Positions 53,867-62,297 of a stretch of 64,000 bases of DNA are shown here, piece after piece (the stretch's first letter is position 1; the number at the start of each line of letters is the position of its first letter). This stretch comes from Catellatospora tritici (GTDB lineage: Bacteria; Actinomycetota; Actinomycetes; Mycobacteriales; Micromonosporaceae), in assembly GCF_019083965.1 (NCBI RefSeq), contig NZ_JAHRCY010000007.1, positions 379,157 through 443,156 of the forward strand, in the 5' to 3' direction. Made by a program: the position numbers and the translations under genes. Below the pieces are notes generated by a model, which had not been told where the DNA came from, did not search any database, and was given only the letters and a program-made list of their open reading frames with translations.

Positions 53867-56371
53867 GTGAGCGAGACTCCCGACTCCCGGCCGGAAGAGG
53901 ACTTCGGCGTCCACGGCCGCATCGAGCCCGTCGGGCTCGAGGTGGAGATGCAGCGGTCGTACCTCGACTACGCGATGAGCGTCATCGTCGGCCGTGCCCT
54001 GCCGGATGTGCGCGACGGCCTCAAGCCCGTGCACCGCAAGATCCTCTACGCGATGTACGACGGCGGCTTCCGCCCCGACCGCGGCTACTTCAAGTGCGCC
54101 CGCGTCGTCGGCGAGGTGATGGGTAACTACCACCCGCACGGCGACACCGCGATCTACGACTCGCTGGTCCGCATGGCCCAGCCCTGGTCGCTGCGCTACC
54201 CCCTGATCGACGGCAACGGCAACTTCGGCTCGCCGGGCAACGACCCCGCCGCGGCCATGCGATACACCGAGTGTCGCCTGTTCCCGCTGGCGATGGAGCT
54301 GCTGCGCGACATCGACGAGGACACGGTCGAGTTCATCCCGAACTACGACGGCCGTAACCAGGAACCGACGATCCTGCCGTCGCGCTTCCCGAACCTGCTG
54401 GTCAACGGCTCCGAAGGCATCGCCGTCGGTATGGCCACCAAGATCCCGCCGCACAACCTGCGCGAGATCGCCAAGGCCGTGCAGTGGTGCCTGGAGAACC
54501 CGGAGGCCGACGAGGCGACCGTCCTGGACGAGGCCATCCGCATCGTCAAGGGCCCGGACTTCCCGACCCGGGGTCTGATCGTGGGCACCGCCGCGATCGA
54601 GGAGGCCTACCGCACCGGCCGCGGCTCGATCCGCATGCGCGCCGTGGTGGAGGTCGAGGAGGACAAGAAGGGCCGCGCCTGCCTGGTCGTCACCGAGCTG
54701 CCCTACCAGGTCAACCCGGACAACCTGGCCGAGCGCGTCGCCGACCTGGTCAAGGAGGGCAAGCTCGGCGGCATCGCCGACATCCGCGACGAGTCCTCGG
54801 GCCGTACCGGCATGCGACTGGTGCTCGTGCTCAAGCGCGACGCCGTCGCCAAGGTGGTGCTGAACAACCTCTACAAGCACACCCAGCTGCAGGAGACCTT
54901 CGGCGCCAACATGCTGGCCCTGGTCGACGGCGTGCCGCGCACGCTGAACCTGGCCCAGTTCCTGCTGCACTACGTCACGCACCAGATCGAGGTCATCCAG
55001 CGCCGGACGGCGTACCGCCTGCGCAAGGCCGAGGAGCGGGCCCACATCCTGCGCGGTCTGGTCAAGGCGCTGGACATGCTCGACGAGGTCATCGCCCTCA
55101 TCCGCCGCTCGCCGAGCGCGGAGGAGTCCAAGACCGGCCTGATGCAGCTGCTGGAAGTCGACGAGATCCAGGCGACCGCGATCCTCGACATGCAGCTGCG
55201 CCGCCTGGCCGCGCTGGAGCGTCAGAAGATCATCGACGAGCTCGCCAAGATTGAGATCGAGATCGCCGACCTCAAGGACATCCTGGCCAAGCCGGAGCGT
55301 CAGCGGAAGATCATCTCTGAGGAGCTGGGCGAGGTCGTCGCCAAGTGGGGCGACGAGCGGCGTACGAAGATCATCCCGTTCGACGGCGAGGTCTCCATGG
55401 AGGACCTCATCGCCCGCGAGGACGTCGTCGTCACCATCACCCGAACCGGTTACGCCAAACGGACAAAGGTTGACCTCTACCGCTCGCAGAAGCGCGGCGG
55501 CAAGGGCGTGTCCGGGGCGACGCTGCGGCAGGACGACATCGTCAGCCACTTCTTCGTCTGCTCCACCCACGACTGGATCCTGTTCTTCACGAACAAGGGC
55601 CGGGTCTACCGCGCCAAGGCGTACGAGTTCCCGGAGGCCTCGCGGGTGGCCAAGGGCCAGCACGTGGCCAACCTGCTCGCCTTCCAGCCGGACGAGTCGA
55701 TCGCCCAGGTGATCGAGATCGCCGACTACGAGGTCGCGCCGTACCTGGTGCTCGCCACCAAGAACGGTCTGGTCAAGAAGACCGCGCTGGCGGAGTTCGA
55801 CTCCAACCGCAGCGGCGGCATCATCGCGATCAACCTCCGCGACGACGACGAGCTCGTCGGCGCGGCCCTGATCGCGGCAGAGGACGACCTGCTCCTGGTG
55901 AGCAAGCAGGCGCAGGCGATCCGGTTCAACGCGACCGACGAGGCGCTGCGGCCGATGGGCCGGGCCACCTCGGGTGTCATCGGCATGCGCTTCGGCGAGG
56001 GCGACGAGCTGCTCGCGATGGAGGTGGTCCGCGACGGCATGGACGTGTTGGATGTCCTCGTGGCCACCAACGGCGGCTACGCCAAGCGCACTCCGATCGA
56101 CGAGTACCCGGTCCAGGGCCGGGGCGGTAAGGGCGTACTGACCGCAAAGATCACCGAACGCCGTGGCGGACTGGTGGGTGCGGTCGTTATCAGCCCGGAA
56201 GACGAGCTCTTCGCTATCACGAGTAACGGCGGAGTTATCCGAACTCCGGTGAAGCCCGTGCGGCGGACGCGCGATCGGAACACAATGGGTGTCAAGCTGA
56301 TGGACCTCCCAGAAGGCGTAACCCTCGTCGCCATTGCCCGCAATGCCGATGAGCCGGACGAACAGGACTAG
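53867..56371 (+). CDS. gyrA: DNA gyrase subunit A
   Basis: An 834-residue breakage-reunion subunit. SYLDYAMSVIVGRALPDVRDG is the usual opening. The catalytic tyrosine is Y133 in AAMRYTECR. The quinolone region reads HPHGDTAIYDSL, with Thr at the E. coli Ser83 position and Asp retained at the Asp87 position, so no obvious resistance change. The GyrA box QKRGGKGVSG starts the C-terminal beta-pinwheel, which ends with an acidic tail. GTG start at 53867. Confidence 0.98.
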   Translation: MSETPDSRPEEDFGVHGRIEPVGLEVEMQRSYLDYAMSVIVGRALPDVRDGLKPVHRKILYAMYDGGFRPDRGYFKCARVVGEVMGNYHPHGDTAIYDSLVRMAQPWSLRYPLIDGNGNFGSPGNDPAAAMRYTECRLFPLAMELLRDIDEDTVEFIPNYDGRNQEPTILPSRFPNLLVNGSEGIAVGMATKIPPHNLREIAKAVQWCLENPEADEATVLDEAIRIVKGPDFPTRGLIVGTAAIEEAYRTGRGSIRMRAVVEVEEDKKGRACLVVTELPYQVNPDNLAERVADLVKEGKLGGIADIRDESSGRTGMRLVLVLKRDAVAKVVLNNLYKHTQLQETFGANMLALVDGVPRTLNLAQFLLHYVTHQIEVIQRRTAYRLRKAEERAHILRGLVKALDMLDEVIALIRRSPSAEESKTGLMQLLEVDEIQATAILDMQLRRLAALERQKIIDELAKIEIEIADLKDILAKPERQRKIISEELGEVVAKWGDERRTKIIPFDGEVSMEDLIAREDVVVTITRTGYAKRTKVDLYRSQKRGGKGVSGATLRQDDIVSHFFVCSTHDWILFFTNKGRVYRAKAYEFPEASRVAKGQHVANLLAFQPDESIAQVIEIADYEVAPYLVLATKNGLVKKTALAEFDSNRSGGIIAINLRDDDELVGAALIAAEDDLLLVSKQAQAIRFNATDEALRPMGRATSGVIGMRFGEGDELLAMEVVRDGMDVLDVLVATNGGYAKRTPIDEYPVQGRGGKGVLTAKITERRGGLVGAVVISPEDELFAITSNGGVIRTPVKPVRRTRDRNTMGVKLMDLPEGVTLVAIARNADEPDEQD

Positions 56372-56374
56372 TGC

Positions 56375-57115
56375 ATGACGGAGACACAGGCGATGTCGGG
56401 TGCCGCGGGGGCACCGGCTAACCCGGTCGAGAAGGACGGCGGCGAGGCCGGCGCGGCGACCGGCCGGGCGGCCGTGGGCCGCGCGACAGTCCCCGCAGAT
56501 CAGTCCGAGCCGACCCCGGCCCAGGACCAGGCTGGTAGCAGCGGTGCTGCCACGTACACGCGACCGGCGGGCATGCCGGTGCCGGACGGCGAAAACGCCA
56601 CCGGCGCCGAGCGACCGGCCACGGCGACCGGCCGAGCGGCAGCCGGCTCGTCGGCTCTGCGCTCGGTGGTCAGCAGCGCCAGCGCCGGCGCCGTACGGGT
56701 CACCGAAGCGGTCCGGGCCGCGCGCTCCAGCGCCGGCACGTCCGCCTCGCGTGGACCGCGCCGGGCCCGGCTCAGCATCAAGCGGATCGACCCGTGGTCG
56801 GTGATGAAGTTCTCCTTCGCGGTGTCGTTCGTGCTGCTCGTCGTCATCGTGGTGGCGACGTCCGTGCTGTACCTGGCACTGGACGCGATGGGTGTGTTCA
56901 ACTCGCTGAACGGCACCCTGGCCGACCTGTTCACGTCCAACGGCGGCGGCGGCGCGTTCCGCATCAGCGCCGGCGGCGTGATCGGCACCTCGGCCATCCT
57001 GGGCGCGATCAACGTGGTGCTGTTCACCGCGCTGGCGACCCTGTCCGCCTTCATCTACAACGTCTGCGCCGACCTGGTCGGCGGCATCGAGATCACGCTG
57101 GCCGAGCGGGACTGA
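56375..57115 (+). CDS. DUF3566 transmembrane protein (Rv0007-like)
   Basis: A 246-residue protein. The first ~125 residues are a disordered Ala/Gly/Thr/Pro-rich tail. The DUF3566 domain (about 130-245) begins RARLSIKRIDPWSVMKFSF. It has two membrane spans (about 145-170 and 205-232), and it ends AFIYNVCADLVGGIEITLAERD. It starts 4 bp after the gyrA stop and is presumably co-transcribed with gyrase, as Rv0007 in M. tuberculosis. The family is actinobacterial, membrane-bound and of unknown function. Confidence 0.93.
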   Translation: MTETQAMSGAAGAPANPVEKDGGEAGAATGRAAVGRATVPADQSEPTPAQDQAGSSGAATYTRPAGMPVPDGENATGAERPATATGRAAAGSSALRSVVSSASAGAVRVTEAVRAARSSAGTSASRGPRRARLSIKRIDPWSVMKFSFAVSFVLLVVIVVATSVLYLALDAMGVFNSLNGTLADLFTSNGGGGAFRISAGGVIGTSAILGAINVVLFTALATLSAFIYNVCADLVGGIEITLAERD

Positions 57116-57121
57116 CGTCTG

Positions 57122-57147
57122 CCGGGCCGCGGTAGCCCGCGGCCCGG
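57122..57147 (+). terminator. terminator of the gyrA-DUF3566 transcript
   Basis: CCGGGCCGCGG and its complement form an 11-bp stem with a 4-nt loop, 7 bp after the DUF3566 stop. Confidence 0.7.
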
Positions 57148-57181
57148 ACGCCAGTACCTGGCCTGGGTGGGTCGAGCTCTG

Positions 57182-57243
57182 AGATCGCGGGTCGCGGTCG
57201 TACCAACACGAACCGGTGTGGGTACGACCGCAGCCCGCGATCT
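57182..57243. repeat. long imperfect inverted repeat
   Basis: A 23-bp arm (57182-57204) and its complement (57221-57243) differ at two bases and enclose a 16-bp loop. Intergenic, function unknown. Confidence 0.8.
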
Positions 57244-57280
57244 TTGCCGTCCCCGGCCGGAACGCCGTGCCGCTCCGCCG

Positions 57281-57330
57281 CGCCCCGCCCCGCCCCGCCC
57301 CGCCCCGCCCCGCCGCGCCCCGCCCCGCGC
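57281..57330. repeat. pentanucleotide microsatellite (CGCCC)n
   Basis: About ten CGCCC units with small imperfections, upstream of tRNA-Ile. On the minus strand the run is GGGCG. Confidence 0.85.
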
Positions 57331-57343
57331 CGCGCACAAGATC

Positions 57344-57409
57344 GCAGCAGTTTCGGGGAAAGTGCTGGAAAGGACGCCAAGATTCGTGCAGTTTCCCCGA
57401 AACTGCACG
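57344..57409. repeat. dispersed GCAGTTT palindrome, copies B and C
   Basis: GCAGTTTCGGGGAAA (57347-57361) is followed by CCAAGATTC and the perfect palindrome GTGCAGTTT-CCCCG-AAACTGCAC (57386-57408). Same family as 15672-15717. Confidence 0.65.
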
Positions 57410-57612
57410 AGCTTCGTCCGCCTGTACCCCCGTCACGCTCCCGGGAGGCGCGCGGCACCCGGGCGGTTCGGCAGGGCGGCCGTGGCGGCGGTCGACGGGG
57501 CGGGGGAGCTGCCCGCCGAGGCCGGTCGGCTGATCTTGGCAGGTGGTATGGCCTGGCGGTCGGGTGACGGCGGGCGCCAGGGGCGGCGCGACGCGCGGAA
57601 GGGGATACCGGT

Positions 57613-57642
57613 TTGGAAGAGCCCGGATCAGTGCGGTAAGGT
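57613..57642 (+). promoter_or_regulatory. promoter of tRNA-Ile
   Basis: TTGGAA (57613-57618) and TAAGGT (57637-57642) with an 18-bp spacer, 14 bp before the mature tRNA 5' end. Confidence 0.6.
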
Positions 57643-57656
57643 TCGTTGTCGCGCAC

Positions 57657-57730
57657 GGGGCTATAGCTCAGTCGGTTAGAGCGCAGAGCTGATAACTCTG
57701 AGGTCGCTGGTTCGATTCCAGCTAGCCCCA
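57657..57730 (+). tRNA. ileT: tRNA-Ile (GAT)
   Basis: A 74-nt cloverleaf. The acceptor pairs GGGGCTA with TAGCCCC, the anticodon arm is CAGAG-CTGATAA-CTCTG with anticodon GAT, and the T arm is CTGG-TTCGATT-CCAG. Position after gyrA matches ileT of M. tuberculosis. Confidence 0.97.
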
Positions 57731-57753
57731 CTCCCGAGCGTAAGGTGCTCATC

Positions 57754-57882
57754 ATGTGGAAGAAGTTGCTGATCGTCGCCGGTGTCGGCGTGGCGATCGC
57801 ACTGGTCGCCAAGAAGCTGAAGGCGGCCAGCGACGAGCGGGAACTGTGGCACGAGGCCACGACCGCCCCTGATCTCCGCTAA
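57754..57882 (+). CDS. DLW-39-like microprotein
   Basis: A 42-residue protein beginning MWKKLLIVAGVGVAIAL, with one N-terminal membrane span (residues 4-18), a basic KKLKAA turn, and a C-terminal DERELWHEATTAPDLR. The ELW-x-EAT end corresponds to the conserved DLW-x-EAT motif of the small actinobacterial DLW-39 proteins, which are found at exactly this place between tRNA-Ile and tRNA-Ala. Function unknown. The ATG is at 57754, 24 bp after the tRNA. Confidence 0.88.
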   Translation: MWKKLLIVAGVGVAIALVAKKLKAASDERELWHEATTAPDLR

Positions 57883-57908
57883 TCGACGGGCCGGCTGACC
57901 CGTCCCCC

Positions 57909-57984
57909 GGGGCCTTAGCTCAATTGGCAGAGCACCGCCTTTGCAAGGCGGGGGTTAGGAGTTCGATTCTCCTAGGCTCCACCA
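57909..57984 (+). tRNA. alaT: tRNA-Ala (TGC) with encoded CCA
   Basis: GGGGCCT pairs with AGGCTCC, the anticodon arm is CCGCC-TTTGCAA-GGCGG (anticodon TGC), and the T arm contains GTTCGATTCTCC. The 3' ACCA is encoded. Its 3' end forms one arm of the 16-bp direct repeat described at 57967-57982. Confidence 0.97.
57967..57982. other. attL: attachment site attL in the 3' end of tRNA-Ala
   Basis: TTCTCCTAGGCTCCAC, the T-arm/acceptor 3' part of tRNA-Ala. An exact 16-bp copy occurs at 60196-60211, with an integrase remnant between them. Confidence 0.85.
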
Positions 57985-58001
57985 GCTAGAACGATGATCA
58001 A

Positions 58002-58045
58002 CTAGGCTTTACCGGTGGCCAGATAAAGCCACCGGTAAAGCCTAG
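58002..58045. terminator. strong terminator after tRNA-Ala
   Basis: An 18-bp perfect stem (CTAGGCTTTACCGGTGGC) with an 8-nt loop, followed by AGCTTTTTG on the + strand. It also faces the end of the integrase pseudogene on the minus strand. Confidence 0.9.
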
Positions 58046-58056
58046 AGCTTTTTGAT

Positions 58057-58556
58057 CTAGCTACTTGGACGTCTTCCGTCCCCGTCGTCCTTCATGATTC
58101 GATCGATGCCGTCCGCCGCGTCGCGCGCCTTCGCGGGCAGCACGTGTCCGTAGGTGTCAGCCGTCAGCCGGATCGTGGAGTGGCCGAGCAGCTCCATCAC
58201 TGTTCGGGTCCCGCCCGTCGTGCAGCAGGAACGTGGCGAACGCGGCCGGAGGTCGTGCAGCCGGAGCCAGTCCAGGCCAGCAGCACTGGGGGCGCGCTCG
58301 AACCTCCGGTTCACGTTGTGCGGCTCCATCGGTCCACCGAGCATGTTGGCGAACTCCTTCACCGTGCGCGGCGGGCCGCCAGGTTCACCTCAAGCTGGAG
58401 CGCGCGCCGCAGGTCGTCCCGCTTGCTGATTGCCTCGGCTTCGGTAGGGGCGTAGACGACCTTGCGCCGTCGCTTGCCGCCGATCCAGCCGAGATCGACC
58501 GACCCGACCCACAAGCCGGGCTTGAACTCGTACGCGTACACGTCGAAGTCCCGTCA
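58057..58556 (-). pseudogene. int: decayed tyrosine recombinase (integrase)
   Basis: The N-terminal part (58359-58541) reads as an integrase arm-binding start: KPGLWVGSVDLGWIGGKRRRKVVYA, then PTEAEAISKRDDLRRALQL (parts given). The C-terminal part (58057-58362) is in another frame. It has LDWLRLHDLR, the HxxR region, then VMELLGHSTIRLT and the catalytic Tyr in ADTYGHVLPAKA. About 200 central residues, including the first catalytic Arg, are missing. After HDLR the frame is disturbed: FATFLLHDG is readable only in another frame before the original frame resumes. The gene ends beside tRNA-Ala, as functional integrases of such elements do. Confidence 0.9.
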
Positions 58557-58764
58557 GCATGCAAGCTGATGCCCGGATCGGCAGTGCCCGTCCACGCCGG
58601 ACATGAGAGCCGTTGCGGGCGGTGTCCAGGCGACGACACGCCGTGCTGGCGCAGCCGCGCGGCGCCTGCGGTGCCGTACAACTTGGACGAGGCCGCGAGC
58701 TGGGTATCCGTTTGCGCCGGTAGCCGTGGCCGACTCAGCTCATGCATGATCCGGGGGGAAGTCC

Positions 58765-59982
58765 ATGCGAATTACCACAGCACTGCGCGGCCTTGGGGCC
58801 GTCGCGGTCACCACGATGCTCACCCTGGTGGCCCCGGCCGTCGCGTTCGCCGAGGACAAGGACGGTGGCCAAGGCGGGAAGACCAAGGTCGTGCTCGCCC
58901 AGGGCGCCGAGGCATGGGGTGTCAACAGGTTCGGCCAACTCGGCAACGGCTCCCTAGAGGCGCGGCCGAGCGCGGTCACCGTCGCCGTCCCCGACGGCGT
59001 ACGCGCCGTCGCTGCCGGCGGGGCGCACAGCCTGTTCCTGCTTTCCAACGGCACCGTCAAGGCCGCGGGACTCAACGCCCTCGGCCAGCTCGGCGACGGC
59101 ACCCGGGAGACGCGTGCCGTGCCCGGCAACGTGATCGGGTTGTCCGGCGTGAAGGCGATCGCCGCCGGGTACGACCACAGCCTGGCCCTGCTGAACGACG
59201 GCACCATGATGGCATGGGGCACCAATTCCGACGGCCAGCTCGGCATCGGCACCACCACCCCCACCTCCAGCGACCTTCCGCTGAAGGTCGTCGGCCTCAA
59301 AGGCAAGGTGACGGCCATCGCGGCCGGGGATTTCTTCAGCCTTGCCCTCCTCGCCGACGGGACCGTCCAGGCATGGGGTGAAAACAGGTACGGCCAGCTC
59401 GGCAACGGTACGACCAGCGACCAGCCGCAGCCCACTCCGGTCACCGTGAGCGGGCTGACGGGGGTCAGGGCCATCGACGGGGGCGCCACCCACTCGTTGG
59501 CGGCGCTGCGCGACGGCTCCGTACGGTCCTGGGGCGACAACTCCACCGGCCAGCTCGGCACCGGCGACACCACGCCGAGCTCCGTGCCCGTGCCCGTGGT
59601 CCAGCTGGGCGCGAAAGTGAAGGCGGTGGCGGCCGGAGACGGGTACAGCCTGGCGCTGACCGAGGGCGGCAAGGTCAAGGGGTGGGGCGAGAACAGCGAT
59701 GGTGAACTGGGAGACGGCACCTATGTCAGCCCGCGACTGACCCCGGTGAACACGGTGGATCTGACCGGCGTCACCGCCATCTCGGCCGGTACCGTGGACA
59801 AGACCCAGGGCGGCCACAGCCTGGCGGTCTCGGGCAACGTCGTGAAGGCGTGGGGACTCGACATCGAGGGCTCGCTCGGCATCGGCCCGGTCGACAACAG
59901 CAACGTGCCGGTGACCGTGCGAACCGGGCTCAACCACCCCCGTTCCGTGTCAGCGGGGCAATTCTTCAGCCTGGCGTCCTGA
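58765..59982 (+). CDS. secreted RCC1-repeat (beta-propeller) protein
   Basis: A 405-residue exported protein. A signal peptide (residues 1-29, ending AVAFAED) is followed by about seven repeats of the RCC1 type, each with WGxNxxGQLGxGT and an AIAAGxxHSLAL segment, such as WGTNSDGQLGIGTT and WGENRYGQLGNGTT. The repeats predict a seven-bladed propeller with no catalytic motif, likely binding a ligand outside the cell. GGGGGAAG lies upstream of the ATG. It is the only intact gene inside the relic element and is therefore its probable surviving cargo. Confidence 0.88.
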   Translation: MRITTALRGLGAVAVTTMLTLVAPAVAFAEDKDGGQGGKTKVVLAQGAEAWGVNRFGQLGNGSLEARPSAVTVAVPDGVRAVAAGGAHSLFLLSNGTVKAAGLNALGQLGDGTRETRAVPGNVIGLSGVKAIAAGYDHSLALLNDGTMMAWGTNSDGQLGIGTTTPTSSDLPLKVVGLKGKVTAIAAGDFFSLALLADGTVQAWGENRYGQLGNGTTSDQPQPTPVTVSGLTGVRAIDGGATHSLAALRDGSVRSWGDNSTGQLGTGDTTPSSVPVPVVQLGAKVKAVAAGDGYSLALTEGGKVKGWGENSDGELGDGTYVSPRLTPVNTVDLTGVTAISAGTVDKTQGGHSLAVSGNVVKAWGLDIEGSLGIGPVDNSNVPVTVRTGLNHPRSVSAGQFFSLAS

Positions 59983-59993
59983 CCATCCGGTCG

Positions 59994-60039
59994 CGACGGG
60001 ACAGGGCCGCACCCGGCCGGGTGCGGCCCTGTCCCGTCG
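59994..60039. terminator. 46-bp perfect palindrome after the RCC1 gene
   Basis: Both arms of 23 bp are exact complements (CGACGGGACAGGGCCGCACC...) with no loop bases. It lies 11 bp past the stop codon and acts most simply as a terminator. Confidence 0.75.
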
Positions 60040-60045
60040 GCTCGC

Positions 60046-60237
60046 TCATTCCGCGGGCTTCGAGTCCGGATGTGGCACGTCCGAGTCCGACTGTGCCAGG
60101 TCCGGTGGCGGGGTCGAGCCCGGCAGCAGAAGCGCCGAGGTCTCGGGCGACAGGTCGGAGGCCGACCGCGACCGGCGGACCCGCACCGCGACGACTTCTC
60201 CTAGGCTCCACTCACTCCGCACACTGGTCACCGCCAT
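60046..60237 (-). CDS. possible small protein spanning attR
   Basis: A 63-codon frame on the minus strand with high GC at third positions (VRSEWSLGEVVAVRVRRSRS, ending DVPHPDSKPAE). It runs across the attR repeat. No ribosome site is clear and I do not recognise the product. It may be the tail of an old gene disrupted by integration. Confidence 0.25.
   Translation of the reverse strand: MAVTSVRSEWSLGEVVAVRVRRSRSASDLSPETSALLLPGSTPPPDLAQSDSDVPHPDSKPAE
60196..60211. other. attR: attachment site attR, copy of the tRNA-Ala 3' end
   Basis: Exact 16-bp copy of 57967-57982 (TTCTCCTAGGCTCCAC) without any other tRNA sequence around it. The two sites enclose 2.2 kb. Confidence 0.8.
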
Positions 60238-60515
60238 CCACTGGCGCGTGGCCAGCTTCGTTTTGTGGGTCAGGCTGAACCCAAGTCAGCATTCAGCCCA
60301 TCGCGGGGCCGTCTGAGAGACGTCGGTCTGCTGGCTTCTGCGCCCTTCACCCCGCGACCGGCGCGTACAGCGTAGGCAGGGACGGGCGCGGGCCCGTTCG
60401 GATCGGGTGGAAGTGCCCGTGGAGGGTCATACCTGAGGGGGCGGACGGGGATGCGCGGGACCGCTAGCGTGTCGATCGCCCCGCCAGTCGCGGGGCACTC
60501 ATCACGGGAGGATCT

Positions 60516-62132
60516 TTGACACCCCTGCGAAAACGCATCCTCGCGACGGCTGCGATCGCATCCCTGGCGGTCTTCGCGGCCGCCGGACCGGCCTCGGCGG
60601 CTGCGGCCTCCGGTGGGGCGAAGCTGGGTCTCGGCGCGCTCGCCTTCTCGGCCGACACCGTCGACACCACCGCGGGCTCGCCGTCCGGCTCTGCCGTCGA
60701 CCTCAAGTGGACGGTGACCGACAAGGACGCGGTCGCCACCGAGGTGCACGGCACGGTCGAGCTCCGGCTGTTCAACGGCGACACCGCGGTAGGGCCGACC
60801 AGGTCCTACCGCTGGCAGCTGCAACCGGGTGGTTCCGGGGACGTGTACGCCGACGACTGGTCGCAGCCCACCGCCCAGCAATCGTCGTACACCTTGAATT
60901 TCGTGGTGCCGCAGTATGGGCCCGCCGAGCACGTCACCTGGCGGGTCACCAAGCTGACGGTGGCCGACGACCACGGCAACACCCGCTCCTTCGGCACCGA
61001 CAAGCTGGCGGCCTTCGACAGCACGGTGGCCGTGACCGAGTTGGTGGACACTGAGGCACCGGTCCTGCAGATGTTCGGCCGCAGCTGGGAGCAGCGGCCG
61101 GAGCTTTACGCCGACGGCCGCGAGCTGACCTTCAAGTACACCGTGTCCATCCAGGACCAGGCCGGTTTCTGGAAGGGCAGGGTGAAGCTGCGCGGTCCCG
61201 GCGGCGTCCGGGTCGTCTGGCCGTTCCAGTTGGTGAAGGTGGACTCGTCCACGTCGTTGTGCGGCGACTTTCCGAACTACGACAACCACGCGGTGTGGTG
61301 CGAGCTGTCGTTCACGCTGCCGCAGGGATCTCCTGCGGGCGTGTGGCATGTGGCGGGCGTGGAGCTGACCGACGTAGCCGGCAACAGCGCGACGCGTGAG
61401 GTCGATGCCGAAACCAGCGATGTGCACACCACCGCGAACTCGCCGCTGAGTGCGAGCGGCTTCGCCCTCAGCGCCACCGAGGTCAACAACTGGCGGCAGG
61501 ACCAGACGTTCCGGCTGAGCCTGCGGCCTGCCGGAGCCGAGGGTGCCATCACCTCGGTACGGGCGTACGGCGATTGTTGGCAGATGAACACCACCCCGGA
61601 GGCGGCCGCCGACGGAACGGTCTCGGTGGAGCTCATGATCATGGTGAGCTTCCCCGACTGCCACATCGACGGTGTCGCGGTGGAGGACGCCGCGGGCAAC
61701 CTGGCGCTGTACGGCACCCAGTTCGGCAACGCCGACCTGGGTCTGCGCGTGCGCCGCGCCGCGGACACCACCGCGCCCGCGGTGGCCGGCGCGGTGCTTA
61801 GCCGGACCACGGCTCCATCCAGCGAGCTGTACTCCATCAGCGCCAAGGTGACCCTGGAGTCGTCTGAGTTCTCCCGGGTCCAGCAGTACTACTCGTTCAC
61901 GTTCTACGACGAGCAGGGCCGGTCCATTGGCGGCGGCTCGGGCTGGGTGGAGGAGGGCGAGGACGGCACCGTCACCATCGAGACCTCGCTCTACAACCCG
62001 CCGCCGGGTGTGTACACGGGCGGGTTCATCCTCGTCGACGCGGCGGGCAACAGTGCCGCGTACGGCCGCGGCTACGACGACAACCTTCCGATCCCCGGCC
62101 GACCGCTGGTCCTGACGGTCACCGAAGGCTGA
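60516..62132 (+). CDS. secreted beta-rich protein of unknown family
   Basis: A 538-residue exported protein. A signal peptide (about residues 1-31, ending PASAAAA) precedes several beta-sandwich-like units recognisable by DVAGNSA, EDAAGNLALYG and VDAAGNSAAYG near the end of successive blocks of about 110 residues. These resemble Ig-like domains with a D-x-AGN turn. No enzyme motif or anchor is visible. The start is a TTG at 60516 supported by GGGAGGA. It lies 300 bp beyond attR and is outside the relic. A strong hairpin follows. Confidence 0.8.
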   Translation: MTPLRKRILATAAIASLAVFAAAGPASAAAASGGAKLGLGALAFSADTVDTTAGSPSGSAVDLKWTVTDKDAVATEVHGTVELRLFNGDTAVGPTRSYRWQLQPGGSGDVYADDWSQPTAQQSSYTLNFVVPQYGPAEHVTWRVTKLTVADDHGNTRSFGTDKLAAFDSTVAVTELVDTEAPVLQMFGRSWEQRPELYADGRELTFKYTVSIQDQAGFWKGRVKLRGPGGVRVVWPFQLVKVDSSTSLCGDFPNYDNHAVWCELSFTLPQGSPAGVWHVAGVELTDVAGNSATREVDAETSDVHTTANSPLSASGFALSATEVNNWRQDQTFRLSLRPAGAEGAITSVRAYGDCWQMNTTPEAAADGTVSVELMIMVSFPDCHIDGVAVEDAAGNLALYGTQFGNADLGLRVRRAADTTAPAVAGAVLSRTTAPSSELYSISAKVTLESSEFSRVQQYYSFTFYDEQGRSIGGGSGWVEEGEDGTVTIETSLYNPPPGVYTGGFILVDAAGNSAAYGRGYDDNLPIPGRPLVLTVTEG

Positions 62133-62141
62133 CACGGTGGT

Positions 62142-62178
62142 GGAGCGAGCCCGCGGCACCGCGCCGCGGGCTCGCTCC
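62142..62178 (+). terminator. terminator after the secreted protein gene
   Basis: A 16-bp perfect stem (GGAGCGAGCCCGCGGC) with a 5-nt loop, 10 bp past the stop. Confidence 0.8.
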
Positions 62179-62250
62179 ATTCCGGCCCGAGCAGCGCGAA
62201 TCGGCTTCGCGTAAATACGGTTGCCGGGTCCGGTGCGATGGCCATACGGT

Positions 62251-62292
62251 ATGCCCACCAAGAACGACATCATCCGAAACAGACCGGAGTAA
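62251..62292 (+). CDS. possible 13-residue leader peptide
   Basis: ATG at 62251 immediately after TACGGT, encoding MPTKNDIIRNRPE and a TAA stop. The GGAG in its last codons serves as ribosome site for the next short frame at 62298. Its expression is unproven. Confidence 0.35.
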   Translation: MPTKNDIIRNRPE

Positions 62293-62297
62293 CGCTC

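Noticed and set aside
54134..54165. Quinolone-resistance change in gyrA
   Set aside because: The region reads GDTAIYD. Thr at the Ser83-equivalent position keeps a hydroxyl and Asp87-equivalent is intact, so no resistance allele is evident.
57242..57567. Pro/Arg-rich proteins over the (CGCCC)n run
   Set aside because: They are readings of the pentanucleotide microsatellite in several frames with no start signal.
58057..58556. Functional integrase
   Set aside because: Two frames, a missing central third and disturbed reading after HDLR show a pseudogene.
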